Shown here piece after piece: positions 42,646 to 51,936 of a DNA stretch of 64,000 nt (its first letter is position 1; every line of letters begins with the position of its first letter). The notes beneath the pieces are model-generated. The model made no database searches. It saw only the letters and a program-made list of their open reading frames with translations, and was not told the DNA's origin. Origin of the DNA: Polaribacter glomeratus (GTDB taxonomy: Bacteria; Bacteroidota; Bacteroidia; Flavobacteriales; Flavobacteriaceae); assembly GCF_002954665.1 (NCBI RefSeq), contig NZ_MSCM01000002.1, positions 197,520 to 261,519 of the forward strand. The letters are read 5' to 3'. Position numbers and translations under genes: made by a program.

Positions 42646-43857
42646 TTAAATTTCCTCTTCGTATTCTGTATACAAAAAGTCGCTATAAGGAAAACGTTGA
42701 ATATGAATTTTCTTTACCTCTTCATAAACGGTTTCTTTAAAATCTTCTAAATTATCTTTGTTTAAAGCAGAAATAAAGATAGATGGCACATCAAAATCAT
42801 TCATCCAAGTTTTTTGCCAATCTTGCAACGTATAATGTTCTTTACCTTTTTCTGTAACTAAATCATCATCATCAATCGTTTCAAAAGAATAGGCATCAAT
42901 CTTATTAAAAACCATTAAAGTTGGTTTATCGGCACATTTTATATCGGCTAAAACAGAATTTACCGAAGCTATTTGATCTTCAAAACTTGCATGAGAAATA
43001 TCAACTACGTGTAATAATAAATCTGCTTCACGCACTTCGTCTAAAGTAGATTTAAAAGATTCTACTAATTGTGTTGGCAATTTTCTAATAAAACCAACAG
43101 TATCTGTCATTAAAAACGGAAGGTTCTTAATCACTACTTTTCTTACGGTAGTATCTAAAGTTGCAAAAAGTTTATCTTCTGCAAAAACATCACTTTTACT
43201 AATTACATTCATTAATGTCGATTTCCCAACATTTGTGTAACCAACCAAAGCAACTCTCACCATTTTACCGCGATTTTTACGCTGCACAGACATTTGCTTG
43301 TCTATGGTTAAAAGTTTCTTTTTTAATACATCTATTTTATCACGAATAATACGTCTATCCGTTTCAATTTCTGTTTCACCAGGACCTCGCATTCCAATAC
43401 CACCTTTTTGCTTGTCTAAATGCGTCCAAAGTCTTGTTAAACGAGGTAATATGTATTGATGTTGCGCTAATTCAACCTGTGTTTTAGCCGAACTTGTTTG
43501 TGCTCTTTGGGCAAAAATATCTAAGATTAAATTGGTTCTATCTAAAATTTTACAATCTAAAATAGCTTCAATATTTCGTAATTGTCCAGCAGATAATTCA
43601 TCATCAAAAATAGCGGTTCCTATTTCATTTCCTTGAATAAAATCTCTTACTTCTTCTAGTTTACCTGTTCCTAAAAAAGTTTTAGGATTTGGTTTTTCCA
43701 TTTTTTGAACAAATCTTTTTACCACAACTCCGCCTGCAGTTAATGTTAAAAACTCTAGTTCGTCTAAATATTCTTGAGATTTAGTCTCGTCTTGTTTTTG
43801 GGTAACTACACCTATTAAAACAACTTTTTCAGAAATGGCTTCTTTTTGATCTATCAT
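42646..43857 (-). CDS. hflX: HflX, ribosome-associated GTPase
   Basis: 403 residues from the ATG at 43857 (MIDQKEAISEKVVLIGVV); an ATG 11 codons upstream would add a hydrophobic tail unlike the family. HflX splits stalled or heat-damaged 70S ribosomes using GTP. The HflX N-domain ends in GGIGMRGPGETEIETDRR. The G domain follows with GYTNVGKST (G1), DTVGFIRKLP (G3) and FNKID (G4). It is a monocistronic gene with a clear terminator. Identity is firm. Confidence 0.95.
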   Translation of the reverse strand: MIDQKEAISEKVVLIGVVTQKQDETKSQEYLDELEFLTLTAGGVVVKRFVQKMEKPNPKTFLGTGKLEEVRDFIQGNEIGTAIFDDELSAGQLRNIEAILDCKILDRTNLILDIFAQRAQTSSAKTQVELAQHQYILPRLTRLWTHLDKQKGGIGMRGPGETEIETDRRIIRDKIDVLKKKLLTIDKQMSVQRKNRGKMVRVALVGYTNVGKSTLMNVISKSDVFAEDKLFATLDTTVRKVVIKNLPFLMTDTVGFIRKLPTQLVESFKSTLDEVREADLLLHVVDISHASFEDQIASVNSVLADIKCADKPTLMVFNKIDAYSFETIDDDDLVTEKGKEHYTLQDWQKTWMNDFDVPSIFISALNKDNLEDFKETVYEEVKKIHIQRFPYSDFLYTEYEEEI

Positions 43858-43940
43858 AAGATACAAAGGTAAAAAGAAAGTTGACACCAAAAGAATTTTG
43901 ATGCCAACTAATCAATCAATCACTCAAACTTATTTATTTC

Positions 43941-44705
43941 TTATTGAATAAATTCTACTTTTCCTGTAGCCATGTTATAAATTGCTGCTACTATTTTAAT
44001 TTTACCTTCTTTTTCTAAACTTGCCATTTTAGGTGATGTAACTCTAATATCATCAACTGTTTTTAATGCATTGTTGTGTATTACCGCATTTGTAAAAACT
44101 TCGTTTTTAGATGAAACTTCTCCATTTTTTTCTGTAATAGCTATAGAAGGCTTTATTTCGTCTAATAAGTTTTGTAAAGAATTCATTCCCATAGAAGCTG
44201 CATCTGTGTTATCTATTGCGTGCTTAACTGCACCACAAGCCGTGTGTCCCATAACGATTACAAGTTTAGATCCTGCAACTGCAGTAGCAAACTCCATAGA
44301 ACCAACAATATCTTTATTTTCTATGTTACCTGCTACTCTTGCTACAAAGATATCGCCAATACCTAAATCAAAAACATCTTCTACAGGTACTCTACTGTCT
44401 ACACATGAAAGCACAATTGCCTTGGGATATTGCCCAATTGTAGCTAACCTTCTTTGTGCTGAATTATCTCTTTGTGTTAAAACATTGTTGACAAAATTTT
44501 CATTTCCTTTTTTGAGTCTTCCTATAATTTCATCTGGACTCATGCTTGCCTGTTCTTTGGCAGTTAAAATACTTTTTACAAGAACAGGTTCAATAACTTC
44601 AACTTTTTCTATCTCTACATCTGTAGCTGATTTTTTATCAGTATTACAAGAAAAAATTGAAAATGTAACGACTAGAACTCCTAAAAACTTTGTGAAATTT
44701 TTCAT
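43941..44705 (-). CDS. Beta-class carbonic anhydrase lipoprotein
   Basis: 254 residues. It interconverts CO2 and bicarbonate. The zinc site is complete: Cys101 and Asp103-x-Arg105 (LSCVDSRVPVED), His154 and Cys157 (GHTACGAVKH). Unlike cytoplasmic enzymes it starts with a signal peptide and lipobox (FSIFSC, Cys20), then an acidic linker, so it is tethered in the envelope and acts outside the cytoplasm. It follows the DUF2490 gene by 34 bases and is probably cotranscribed. With DabAB elsewhere in the window it may help inorganic carbon supply. Confidence 0.92.
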   Translation of the reverse strand: MKNFTKFLGVLVVTFSIFSCNTDKKSATDVEIEKVEVIEPVLVKSILTAKEQASMSPDEIIGRLKKGNENFVNNVLTQRDNSAQRRLATIGQYPKAIVLSCVDSRVPVEDVFDLGIGDIFVARVAGNIENKDIVGSMEFATAVAGSKLVIVMGHTACGAVKHAIDNTDAASMGMNSLQNLLDEIKPSIAITEKNGEVSSKNEVFTNAVIHNNALKTVDDIRVTSPKMASLEKEGKIKIVAAIYNMATGKVEFIQ

Positions 44706-44739
44706 AATAATAATTTTGATTTTTTGTTATTTGTTAGTG

Positions 44740-45417
44740 TTAAAAATTGTGATGCATACTAAATTGTAATTGACCTTTACTCCAAGCATTGGTTGTCTGC
44801 ATCATGTAACCCGCTTGAAATCTTATTGTTTTGTTTAAAACATAACCTAATCCAAAATAAGTTCTATTTCTATCAAATAACTCTACAGTTCTGTTATCGC
44901 CTATGTTTCTTTCTCCGTTCATAAAAAGTTCGTTGTAAAAAGCACCATAAACAGTTTTAGGGCTTAAAGTTTCGCTATTAAAAGGTACGTTTACAAATAA
45001 GTTATATCTGTAACGCGTTCTAAAATCTTGACTTTCTACAAAACGTTGTTCGTATCTAAAACGGTGCGTAATTAAAAACCTATTTCCTATTTTTTGAGGC
45101 AATAATGCTTCTTGATAGATTCTGTTTTCGTTTGATGTATCATCCGATTCTCCAAACTGACCAGAAGTTATATTTGCAAACCCTAGTGTAAATAGTACGC
45201 CAGCATCTTTGGGTTTGTAGGTAAGTCCAGAACGCAATAAAAGTTGTTCTTGATCGCCCAAAACTTGCCAATCTCTGTATTGAAAATCTCCTTGAATTCC
45301 CCATTGCGAATTTTTAAACTGATGGTTGTAAAAATACATATACCATGCACCTGTTTGATTCTCGTCTACTTGCGAATAAGACTTGTTTGTTAATAAAAAA
45401 AGAATACAAATTCTCAT
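44740..45417 (-). CDS. DUF2490 outer-membrane beta-barrel protein
   Basis: 225 residues. A short signal peptide ends at KSYSQ, and the mature protein starts VDENQTGAWYMYFYN, the DUF2490 opening. Strands with W/Y alternation follow (WGIQGDFQYRDW, RFLITHRFRYEQRF, TYFGLGYVLNKTIRFQAGYMMQ) and the last residue is Phe (QFSMHHNF), the usual mark of an outer-membrane barrel. Cargo unknown. Being first in an operon with a surface carbonic anhydrase suggests, but does not show, a role in that context. Confidence 0.85.
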   Translation of the reverse strand: MRICILFLLTNKSYSQVDENQTGAWYMYFYNHQFKNSQWGIQGDFQYRDWQVLGDQEQLLLRSGLTYKPKDAGVLFTLGFANITSGQFGESDDTSNENRIYQEALLPQKIGNRFLITHRFRYEQRFVESQDFRTRYRYNLFVNVPFNSETLSPKTVYGAFYNELFMNGERNIGDNRTVELFDRNRTYFGLGYVLNKTIRFQAGYMMQTTNAWSKGQLQFSMHHNF

Positions 45418-45434
45418 ACTGTTTATATTTTATA

Positions 45435-45442
45435 CAAATATA
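45435..45442 (-). promoter_or_regulatory. Promoter -7 element (TATATTTG) of the DUF2490/carbonic anhydrase operon
   Basis: On the minus strand TATATTTG matches TAnnTTTG, 18 bases before the ATG. No good -33 box is visible. Confidence 0.45.
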
Positions 45443-45520
45443 ATAGTATTACTATTAATTTTGCGTGTAAAACTAATTATTAACAGTTTTTTAACAATTA
45501 TTGAATTTGGAATTTAGAAC

Positions 45521-45549
45521 AAAAAAAAACCTCAATATCCATTAAGGTT
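45521..45549 (-). terminator. Orphan terminator-like hairpin
   Basis: AACCTCAAT (45528-45536) pairs with ATTAAGGTT (45541-45549) with one mismatch, and on the minus strand it runs into seven or more T residues. No gene ends here on that strand: the nearest minus-strand gene begins downstream at 45417. The rest of the 45418-45739 gap contains only the promoter described separately and A+T-rich DNA. Confidence 0.5.
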
Positions 45550-45739
45550 TTAAGCTAATTAATTCAAATTTTAGCTGATGTATTCAAATTTTTTTAAAAT
45601 CTTGTTCTTATACTTTTTGATTTATAACAATTATTTACAGCAAAAATAAAATACAAAAAGATAAAATACTATCTTTTAATGTTAATAAAACGTATATTTT
45701 ATGTTATAAAATTGTACTAGATTTACAAAAAAACTATAC

Positions 45740-46717
45740 ATGTTTCAATCAATTTTAGTATCAAAAAAACTTAAAACCACTACAACTATTGCATTTTATA
45801 ATGTAGAAAATTTATTTGATACTGTAAATAATCCTGCAACTGCAGATGATGATTTTACACCTAAAGGCAAAAAAAAATGGACTTTTAACAGGTATAAATC
45901 AAAGGTTAAAAAACTGGGCAATGTGATTTCTAAATTAGGAATGTCTAGTTCTAAAAACCCACCAGCAATCGTTGGTTTGGTCGAAGTAGAAAATGCAAAA
46001 GTAGTGGCAGACTTAGCAAACTCCTACTATTTAAAAAACCATCATTACGGTTTTGTACATCATGATTCGCCAGACGAACGCGGAATTGATGTAGCTCTAT
46101 TATACAATAAAATTGCGTTTGAATTATTGACATCTATAACCCATCCTGTTTTTTTAAAAGATGATAAAGGGGAAAGAGATTACACCAGAGATATTTTAAA
46201 AGTTAGTGGTAATTTAAACGGAGAACTTGTACATATTTTAGTAAATCACTGGTCTTCTAGAAGAGAAGGTGCAGCAGAATCAGAGCCTAAAAGAATTGCA
46301 GCAGCAGAAACACTTAGAGGAATTATTGGTGAAATTCAGGAAAAAGAAATGGACGCTAAAATTATAATCATGGGCGATTTTAACGATGACCCAACAAGTA
46401 AAAGCGTCAAAGAATATTTGGTAAAAGATGATTTTTACAATCCTATGGAAAGTTTACTTGATAAAGAAAAGCATGGAAGTTCAACATATAATAAAAAATG
46501 GAATCTTTTTGATCAAATCATTTTTTCCAAAAACTTTTTAAGCAAAAAAGAAGGAAAATTACTTTTTAAACACGCCGAAGTTTATAACAAAAAATGGCTT
46601 AAAATTTACAAAGGAAAGTTAAAAGGAAGTCCGTTTAGAACTTACATTCATAAATGGTATCAAGGTGGTTTTTCAGACCATTTTCCTGTATATGCTTTTT
46701 TAGAAAAAGAAGATTAA
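45740..46717 (+). CDS. Endonuclease/exonuclease/phosphatase family protein
   Basis: 325 residues of the EEP fold. Motifs in order: TTTTIAFYNVENLFDT (metal-binding Asn and Glu), VGLVEVEN (catalytic Glu), LVNHWSSRREGAAESEPKR, IIMGDFNDDPTS (Asp, Asn) and GGFSDHFPVYAFL (Asp-His). All active-site positions are kept. There is no clear signal peptide, so location is uncertain. EEP proteins cut DNA, RNA, phosphoinositides or sphingomyelin; this subgroup is usually annotated as an endonuclease. Its 3' end overlaps the convergent small membrane gene by four bases. Confidence 0.88.
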   Translation: MFQSILVSKKLKTTTTIAFYNVENLFDTVNNPATADDDFTPKGKKKWTFNRYKSKVKKLGNVISKLGMSSSKNPPAIVGLVEVENAKVVADLANSYYLKNHHYGFVHHDSPDERGIDVALLYNKIAFELLTSITHPVFLKDDKGERDYTRDILKVSGNLNGELVHILVNHWSSRREGAAESEPKRIAAAETLRGIIGEIQEKEMDAKIIIMGDFNDDPTSKSVKEYLVKDDFYNPMESLLDKEKHGSSTYNKKWNLFDQIIFSKNFLSKKEGKLLFKHAEVYNKKWLKIYKGKLKGSPFRTYIHKWYQGGFSDHFPVYAFLEKED

Positions 46718-46953
46718 TCTTTGCCCATATTTTTAAAAGCTTGCGTTAATTTTTGATCATTGATAATATATTTCTTGTATTTGCCGTCTTTATATCTGTA
46801 ATAAATGAAGAAAGGCATAAACAAAAACGAAAAGTAAAAAACACCTAAACCCATTACTATTTGTGCTTTTTCATGTGCTGCATCAACAAGATACATTCCT
46901 GTTGCCATCCAAACTAAAAAGATAACAAACATTATTTTTAACATTAATTTCAT
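46714..46953 (-). CDS. Small two-helix membrane protein
   Basis: 79 residues with two hydrophobic helices (about 4-25 and 32-52), a short loop with His and Lys between them, and a basic, Tyr-rich cytoplasmic tail (YYRYKDGKYKKYIIND). I do not recognise it. The frame is closed with sensible composition and a compact layout against its neighbours, which supports a real gene. Confidence 0.68.
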   Translation of the reverse strand: MKLMLKIMFVIFLVWMATGMYLVDAAHEKAQIVMGLGVFYFSFLFMPFFIYYRYKDGKYKKYIINDQKLTQAFKNMGKD

Positions 46954-47078
46954 GTTGTAAATTTACAAAAGTTCTATCTTGAAAAAATATAAATGACACG
47001 AATTTTATAAAAAATCATATTTTTGTTTGGTAATAGTTAGAGAAAGTAGTGTCTTCATAAAATCCAATTTTTATTTAA

Positions 47079-48059
47079 ATGAAATCAATTTCTGTATTTT
47101 TGATTGGCTTACTCCTATTTTCTTGCCATCAAACCAAAAAACAATATACTATGGATAAAAAAATTGTAATTGCTCACAGAGGTGCTTCTGGCTATGTACC
47201 CGAACATACTTTAGAAGCAAAAGCGATGGCACATGCTATGAGCGCTGATTTTATTGAACAAGATTTAGTGTTGAGTAAAGACAACATTCCTATAGTAATT
47301 CATGATATTTATTTGGATGATGTAACGGATGTTGCCTTAAAATTTTCAACTAGAAAAAGAAATGACAGTCGTTATTATGTAATCGATTTTACCTTTGATG
47401 AATTAAAAACACTGCGAGTTACAGAACGTTTTAATCCAATAACAGGCAAACAAATCTATCCAAATCGTTTCCCAAAAAACAAAGGAAATTTTAAACTCCA
47501 TTCTTTGCAAGAAGAAATTGAATTGATACAAGGTTTAAACAAAAGTACAGGCAAAAATATTGGTATCTATCCTGAAATTAAAGAGCCTAAATTCCATAAA
47601 AAAGAAGGTAAAAACTTAACGGAAATTGTTTTAAAAACGCTGTCTGATTATGGCTACAAAACCAAAAAAGACAACTGTATTTTACAATGTTTTGATGCAA
47701 AAGAATTAGAGCGAATCAGAAAAGAATTGGACTCAGAATTATTTTTGATTCAGTTAATAGAGTTTCCAGAAGAAACAAAACAGTTAGCACATTTTGCAAC
47801 CTTTGCAGACGGAATTGGACCGTACTACAAACAAATTTTATCAGAAAAAATTAAAGGTAAATTCACCTTTACTTCGTTGGTTTCTGATGCGCATAAACTA
47901 GGGTTAAAAGTGCATCCATATACTTTTAGAGCAGATAATTTAGATGAATTTTCTAGCTTTAACGAAATAATGCAAACACTTTTAATAGATGCAAATGTAG
48001 ATGGTTGTTTTTCTGATTTCCCTGATTTGGTTGTGGCGTTTTTAAAGGACAGATCATAA
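47079..48059 (+). CDS. glpQ: Glycerophosphodiester phosphodiesterase lipoprotein (GlpQ type)
   Basis: 326 residues. It hydrolyses glycerophosphodiesters to glycerol 3-phosphate and an alcohol. The lipobox GLLLFSC (Cys16) predicts an envelope lipoprotein, in line with periplasmic GlpQ. The TIM-barrel active site is intact: IVIAHRGASGYVPEHT (His, Arg, Glu), ADFIEQDLVLSKD (Glu, Asp) and IVIHDIYLDD (His). The long DVALKFSTRKRNDSR insertion is typical of GlpQ as opposed to UgpQ. Single gene; it may scavenge phosphate or glycerol from lipid headgroups. Confidence 0.93.
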   Translation: MKSISVFLIGLLLFSCHQTKKQYTMDKKIVIAHRGASGYVPEHTLEAKAMAHAMSADFIEQDLVLSKDNIPIVIHDIYLDDVTDVALKFSTRKRNDSRYYVIDFTFDELKTLRVTERFNPITGKQIYPNRFPKNKGNFKLHSLQEEIELIQGLNKSTGKNIGIYPEIKEPKFHKKEGKNLTEIVLKTLSDYGYKTKKDNCILQCFDAKELERIRKELDSELFLIQLIEFPEETKQLAHFATFADGIGPYYKQILSEKIKGKFTFTSLVSDAHKLGLKVHPYTFRADNLDEFSSFNEIMQTLLIDANVDGCFSDFPDLVVAFLKDRS

Positions 48060-48247
48060 TAAAAAAGGTCATTGCTAAGTTTATTTTTATACCCTAAAGC
48101 AATCTGTTTGTAATTAAAAGATTAATTCATTTCCAGAAATGATAATTGCTAGAGAAAAAAGCAGTCATTACACCTTTCAACTTCCGTCAAAATGAATTAA
48201 AAGTAGCAAACAACTTCAAAAAAACTAAATGCTTCAAAAAAGTACTT

Positions 48248-48874
48248 TTATAGTTCCAAAATTTGAGGTAAAAATTGCAAAAATACAATTAGAAATAAGA
48301 TTAGTGTGGAAATAAATAAAGGCTTCCAAATTTGTTTTTTATTGTACCCTAACTCTTTACCTAAATGTTTATTCCAGAAAAATTCTGATAAAACCGCATA
48401 GCCAATAAGATTAAATATTAGCGTTATAAAAAACATTTTTGGAAGGTAATTTAACAACATTATCGAAAAAAGAGTATAAACAATACCGAAGACAAGAACC
48501 TGAGTTCCTTCTTTTGGTTTGTTCATTTTTCTTAAATTTTGCATCAGTAAAACTGCCCCAAATATTGTAGTAAAAAAAATGGTAAAACCTTGAATTGCTT
48601 TTTTTGAATACAAAACAGGCAACACCAGTTCTTCAAAAGGACTTTCGTGTTTTTCTAACGTTTCTTTCTCTATAGAAACAGGAATTACAACTTCTATTAT
48701 TTTATCTGGGTCTTGATAAAGAGTTGTTTTTTTATCAATTAAATTTCTGTTTTCTAACTCCCAAATTACGGCTTGCACCGCTTCTTCTGTATATTTACTT
48801 TTTTCTTCAAAAATTGCCTCTAACTCAACGTTAGATTTTTTACTCATTTTTGCGGTAAAACTATTTGTTCTCAT
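48248..48874 (-). CDS. Hypothetical membrane protein, 208 aa
   Basis: A cytoplasmic N-terminal part has a short helical motif (ELEAIFEEKSKYTEEAVQAVIWELENRN) that I have seen at the front of several Bacteroidota membrane proteins. It is followed by a charged linker and three or four hydrophobic helices from about residue 90. The start is either the ATG at 48874, nine bases after the ClC gene's stop, or the ATG nine codons later. It probably shares a transcript with the ClC gene. Function unknown. The 188-base gap beyond its stop holds nothing I can name. Confidence 0.68.
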   Translation of the reverse strand: MRTNSFTAKMSKKSNVELEAIFEEKSKYTEEAVQAVIWELENRNLIDKKTTLYQDPDKIIEVVIPVSIEKETLEKHESPFEELVLPVLYSKKAIQGFTIFFTTIFGAVLLMQNLRKMNKPKEGTQVLVFGIVYTLFSIMLLNYLPKMFFITLIFNLIGYAVLSEFFWNKHLGKELGYNKKQIWKPLFISTLILFLIVFLQFLPQILEL

Positions 48875-48883
48875 TTCTTTTCT

Positions 48884-50659
48884 TTAAGCAGTAACTTCTA
48901 TCAACTTATTTCGGTAAGCGGTTAATAATTTCGATTTTGAGATAAAACCAACGTATTTTTCATTTTTAATAACGGGTAAATTCCAAGCATCGCTTTCTTT
49001 AAACTTTTGCATTACTTGTTCTACAGAATCGTCATGAAAAATAATTTCTGGCGCAGCTCTCATTAAGGTTTCTACGGTAACACTATTGTACATTTCTCTA
49101 TCAAACATAATTGGTCTTAAATCATCTAATAACACAATACCTATAAATTGCTTGTTGCTATTTACAACAGGAAAAATATTTCTGGTTGATTTTGCGACCG
49201 CAGTTTTTAGCATATCGCCTAATAACATATCTGGATGCACCACCTTAAAATTCTTTTCGATAAGTTTGGTTATTTGCATCATCATTAACACATTTTTGTC
49301 TTTGTCATGTGTTATTAATTCTCCTTTTTCTGCCAATTCAACGGTGTAAATTGAGTTTGAAATAAAGTATTTTGTAAACGCATAACTTATTGCCGCAACC
49401 AACATTAAAGGCACAAAAAGATCGTAACCTCCAGTAATTTCTGCTATCAAAAAAATTGCAGTTAAGGGCGCATGTAAAACTCCTGCCATTAAACCTGTCA
49501 TACCAATTAACGTAAAATTGCTTTCGGAAACCTCGCCTCCTAAAGCATTAATTATTTTTGCTGACACATTACCTAATGCAGAACCCATAACCAACGTAGG
49601 CACGAAAATTCCTCCAACTCCGCCAGCCGCAAAAGTTGTTGTCATGGCAATTGCTTTAAAAATGGTAATTAAAAGTAAAAACAAAATAACAATCCAAACA
49701 TTTGTAAAATCTACTTTGTAAGGAATGTCTTTTAAGGCACCGAGCGTATTTCCTTGTAAAAGGTTATTTATTAATCCATAACCTTCACCGTATAAAGGCG
49801 GAATTAAATAGAGCATTACACCAATTGCCATTCCGCCTAAAATTAATCTATGAATCGGTTTTTTTATCCTTTTAAAAAAATTGGTGATTATAAAATATAT
49901 TTTTGAGAAATAAACAGAAGCAACTCCGGTTCCAAGTCCTAATAAAATATAATAAAAAGTATCTTTCGTTTGAAAAGCATCTACCAATTTAAAACCTAAC
50001 AAAGCATCTTTTTCAAAGAAAAAATAAGAGGTAATTACTGCAGAAACTGATGCCAATAACAACGGCACTAAAGATGCAAACGCCAAGTCTAAACTAAAAA
50101 TTTCTACTGCAAAAATAATAGCTGCAACAGGTGCTTTAAACATTGAAGACATTGCGCCCGTTGTTGCGCAACCAATAAGCAACATTCTGGTTTTAGAATT
50201 CATATGAAACATTTGTGCAACTGTAGAACCCAAGGCAGCACCTGTGCTTACTGCGGGTCCTTGCAAACCTGCCGAACCACCAAAACCAACTGTAATTGGA
50301 GCCGTTATTAAAGAAGCATAGATTTTGTATCGTTCTATAATTCCGTTTTTCTTAGAAACGGCGTGCAATGTTGTAGAAATACCATGACCAATTTCTTTTT
50401 TTATGATTTTCTTTTTGATGTAATACACCAAAATCAACCCAATAATCGGAAAAATAAAATACAGCGAATAATGAATTTCTTTAATTAGTTTCCCTTCTAA
50501 AATATACTCAATTAAAAAGGTTAAATTCTTTAAGATAGCAGTACCTAAACCTGCTAAAAAACCAACTAAAATACTTAGAACATATATAAACTGACGTTCA
50601 GAAATATATTTATATCTCCAGATTAAAATCCTTTTTAAAAGTTTGCTTTTTGTTGGCAT
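48884..50659 (-). CDS. ClC-family chloride channel/transporter with CBS domains, gating Glu replaced by Gln
   Basis: 591 residues: a ClC membrane domain (about 20-430) and a C-terminal CBS pair (about 450-585). Anion-binding motifs are recognisable: GGSAGLQGPAVSTG (about 127-140), GGVGGIFVPTLVMGSALG and the CBS blocks IFPVVNSNKQFIGIVLLDDL and NLPVIKNEKYVGFISKSKLL. The position of the gating glutamate (GREGP in E. coli ClC-ec1; often GLEGP/GLEAP elsewhere) is Gln133, codon CAA. That substitution uncouples ClC-ec1 from protons, so a channel-like anion conductance is plausible. A membrane-protein gene follows nine bases downstream. Confidence 0.9.
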   Translation of the reverse strand: MPTKSKLLKRILIWRYKYISERQFIYVLSILVGFLAGLGTAILKNLTFLIEYILEGKLIKEIHYSLYFIFPIIGLILVYYIKKKIIKKEIGHGISTTLHAVSKKNGIIERYKIYASLITAPITVGFGGSAGLQGPAVSTGAALGSTVAQMFHMNSKTRMLLIGCATTGAMSSMFKAPVAAIIFAVEIFSLDLAFASLVPLLLASVSAVITSYFFFEKDALLGFKLVDAFQTKDTFYYILLGLGTGVASVYFSKIYFIITNFFKRIKKPIHRLILGGMAIGVMLYLIPPLYGEGYGLINNLLQGNTLGALKDIPYKVDFTNVWIVILFLLLITIFKAIAMTTTFAAGGVGGIFVPTLVMGSALGNVSAKIINALGGEVSESNFTLIGMTGLMAGVLHAPLTAIFLIAEITGGYDLFVPLMLVAAISYAFTKYFISNSIYTVELAEKGELITHDKDKNVLMMMQITKLIEKNFKVVHPDMLLGDMLKTAVAKSTRNIFPVVNSNKQFIGIVLLDDLRPIMFDREMYNSVTVETLMRAAPEIIFHDDSVEQVMQKFKESDAWNLPVIKNEKYVGFISKSKLLTAYRNKLIEVTA

Positions 50660-50700
50660 TGTTTATTCTTATTCGAAAAAAATAATTGCTTTTTAACTTA

Positions 50701-51936
50701 TTATTTTTCTTGATGTTTTATATCTTTCAATAAATCTAGGGCAAAGTACACGATTAGTAAGCCTACAAAAATAATACAAATCCACATAAAAATGGGTGTT
50801 TGCCAAAATGCTTTCTCTATAATTTTAGAGTCCTTGTTTTTCTCTTTTAAAAAATTGATAACAGACACTTCTTCAATATTTAAGATAGTATCTGAAACAA
50901 AATTTCCTAAATCATAAGACGGTTTTAAAAAAGAAGTATCGATTTGAAGTTCATATTTTTGATTCTTTTTTAAATTTGAAATTATATAAATTGGCTTTTG
51001 CAATAGTTTAATAGCCGTAATTTCTAAAGGCGGATTGTCTTGATTATCAATCTCTACTATAAATTCTTTTTCATAAAAATTGTTTAGAGTAAAAGTATTC
51101 TCGTTTTTTGAACTCAATTCAAAACTAGAAATCACCTCATCATAGACTTCGGCTCGTTTTTTAATTTTATGCGTTCTTTTTGCAATTATTTTCACGTTTC
51201 GCATAAAAAAAGCCGATTTAACATCAAAAGAAATACTATTAATTTCGTGATAATTAGTAGCTGTAAATTTAATTTGAGTAACTTTTCTCTCTTTTATTTG
51301 ACTAATTTCTTGATTAAAATTTGAAATTAAAATTGATTCTTCAGAAAAAAAATTGTTCTCATAAACGCCAACACCTAAAACATTAATTGGTAAGCTGTTT
51401 TTGTCACTAATCTCAATTTTTAAAAATTTATACGCATTTATTGGGAAGTTAATACTTGTTTCTGTGGATGATGTATTTGTAGAATTTTTAAGGTTTAGGA
51501 TTTTATTTGAAGTAATTCCAAACCAAAAAACAGCATCATTGCTACCAAGCAAATTATATCTTTTTGAAATAGCTGTGTTTGCTATTTGAAGAATAAGATT
51601 TGTACGCTTTTTAATTGTTTTGTTTTCTATCAAAATAGCTGTAACAGAATCTTTAATTCTTGTTGTTGACACAATAGGAATTGGCAAAAAGGTTGCAAAA
51701 AGTCTATCTGATTGGTATTTTAAAACATATGGAACCTCTTGATTTGAACTGTCTTTTATCCTGATAAAACCAAAATTATTTTTACTTGCAGCTCTTATAT
51801 CCGAAGTAAGCATTATTTTATGAAAACCGTCTTTTTTTATAAGTTCTAGAACTCCTTTATAGTTTTGACCAAAGCAAGTTATTCCGATAAAAAAAACGAG
51901 TAAAAAGCTATATTTTTTCATTTTCTGAAGTTTCAT
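50701..51936 (-). CDS. DUF3999-like exported membrane-anchored protein
   Basis: 411 residues. A signal peptide (KKYSFLLVFFIGITCFGQ) leads into a beta-rich extracytoplasmic region and one transmembrane helix near the C-terminus (about 380-402: PIFMWICIIFVGLLIVYFAL) with a short basic tail. The gene overlaps the DUF2339 gene upstream; this pairing is a recurrent arrangement for DUF3999 proteins. The start may be the ATG at 51936 or the one five codons later at 51921, which begins the signal peptide exactly. The function of the pair is unknown. Confidence 0.72.
   Translation of the reverse strand: MKLQKMKKYSFLLVFFIGITCFGQNYKGVLELIKKDGFHKIMLTSDIRAASKNNFGFIRIKDSSNQEVPYVLKYQSDRLFATFLPIPIVSTTRIKDSVTAILIENKTIKKRTNLILQIANTAISKRYNLLGSNDAVFWFGITSNKILNLKNSTNTSSTETSINFPINAYKFLKIEISDKNSLPINVLGVGVYENNFFSEESILISNFNQEISQIKERKVTQIKFTATNYHEINSISFDVKSAFFMRNVKIIAKRTHKIKKRAEVYDEVISSFELSSKNENTFTLNNFYEKEFIVEIDNQDNPPLEITAIKLLQKPIYIISNLKKNQKYELQIDTSFLKPSYDLGNFVSDTILNIEEVSVINFLKEKNKDSKIIEKAFWQTPIFMWICIIFVGLLIVYFALDLLKDIKHQEK

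Noticed and set aside
44071..44769. 232-codon open frame opposite the carbonic anhydrase gene
   Set aside because: It lies entirely antisense to a gene with all catalytic residues, has Ser/Thr/Pro-biased shadow composition and no family motif.
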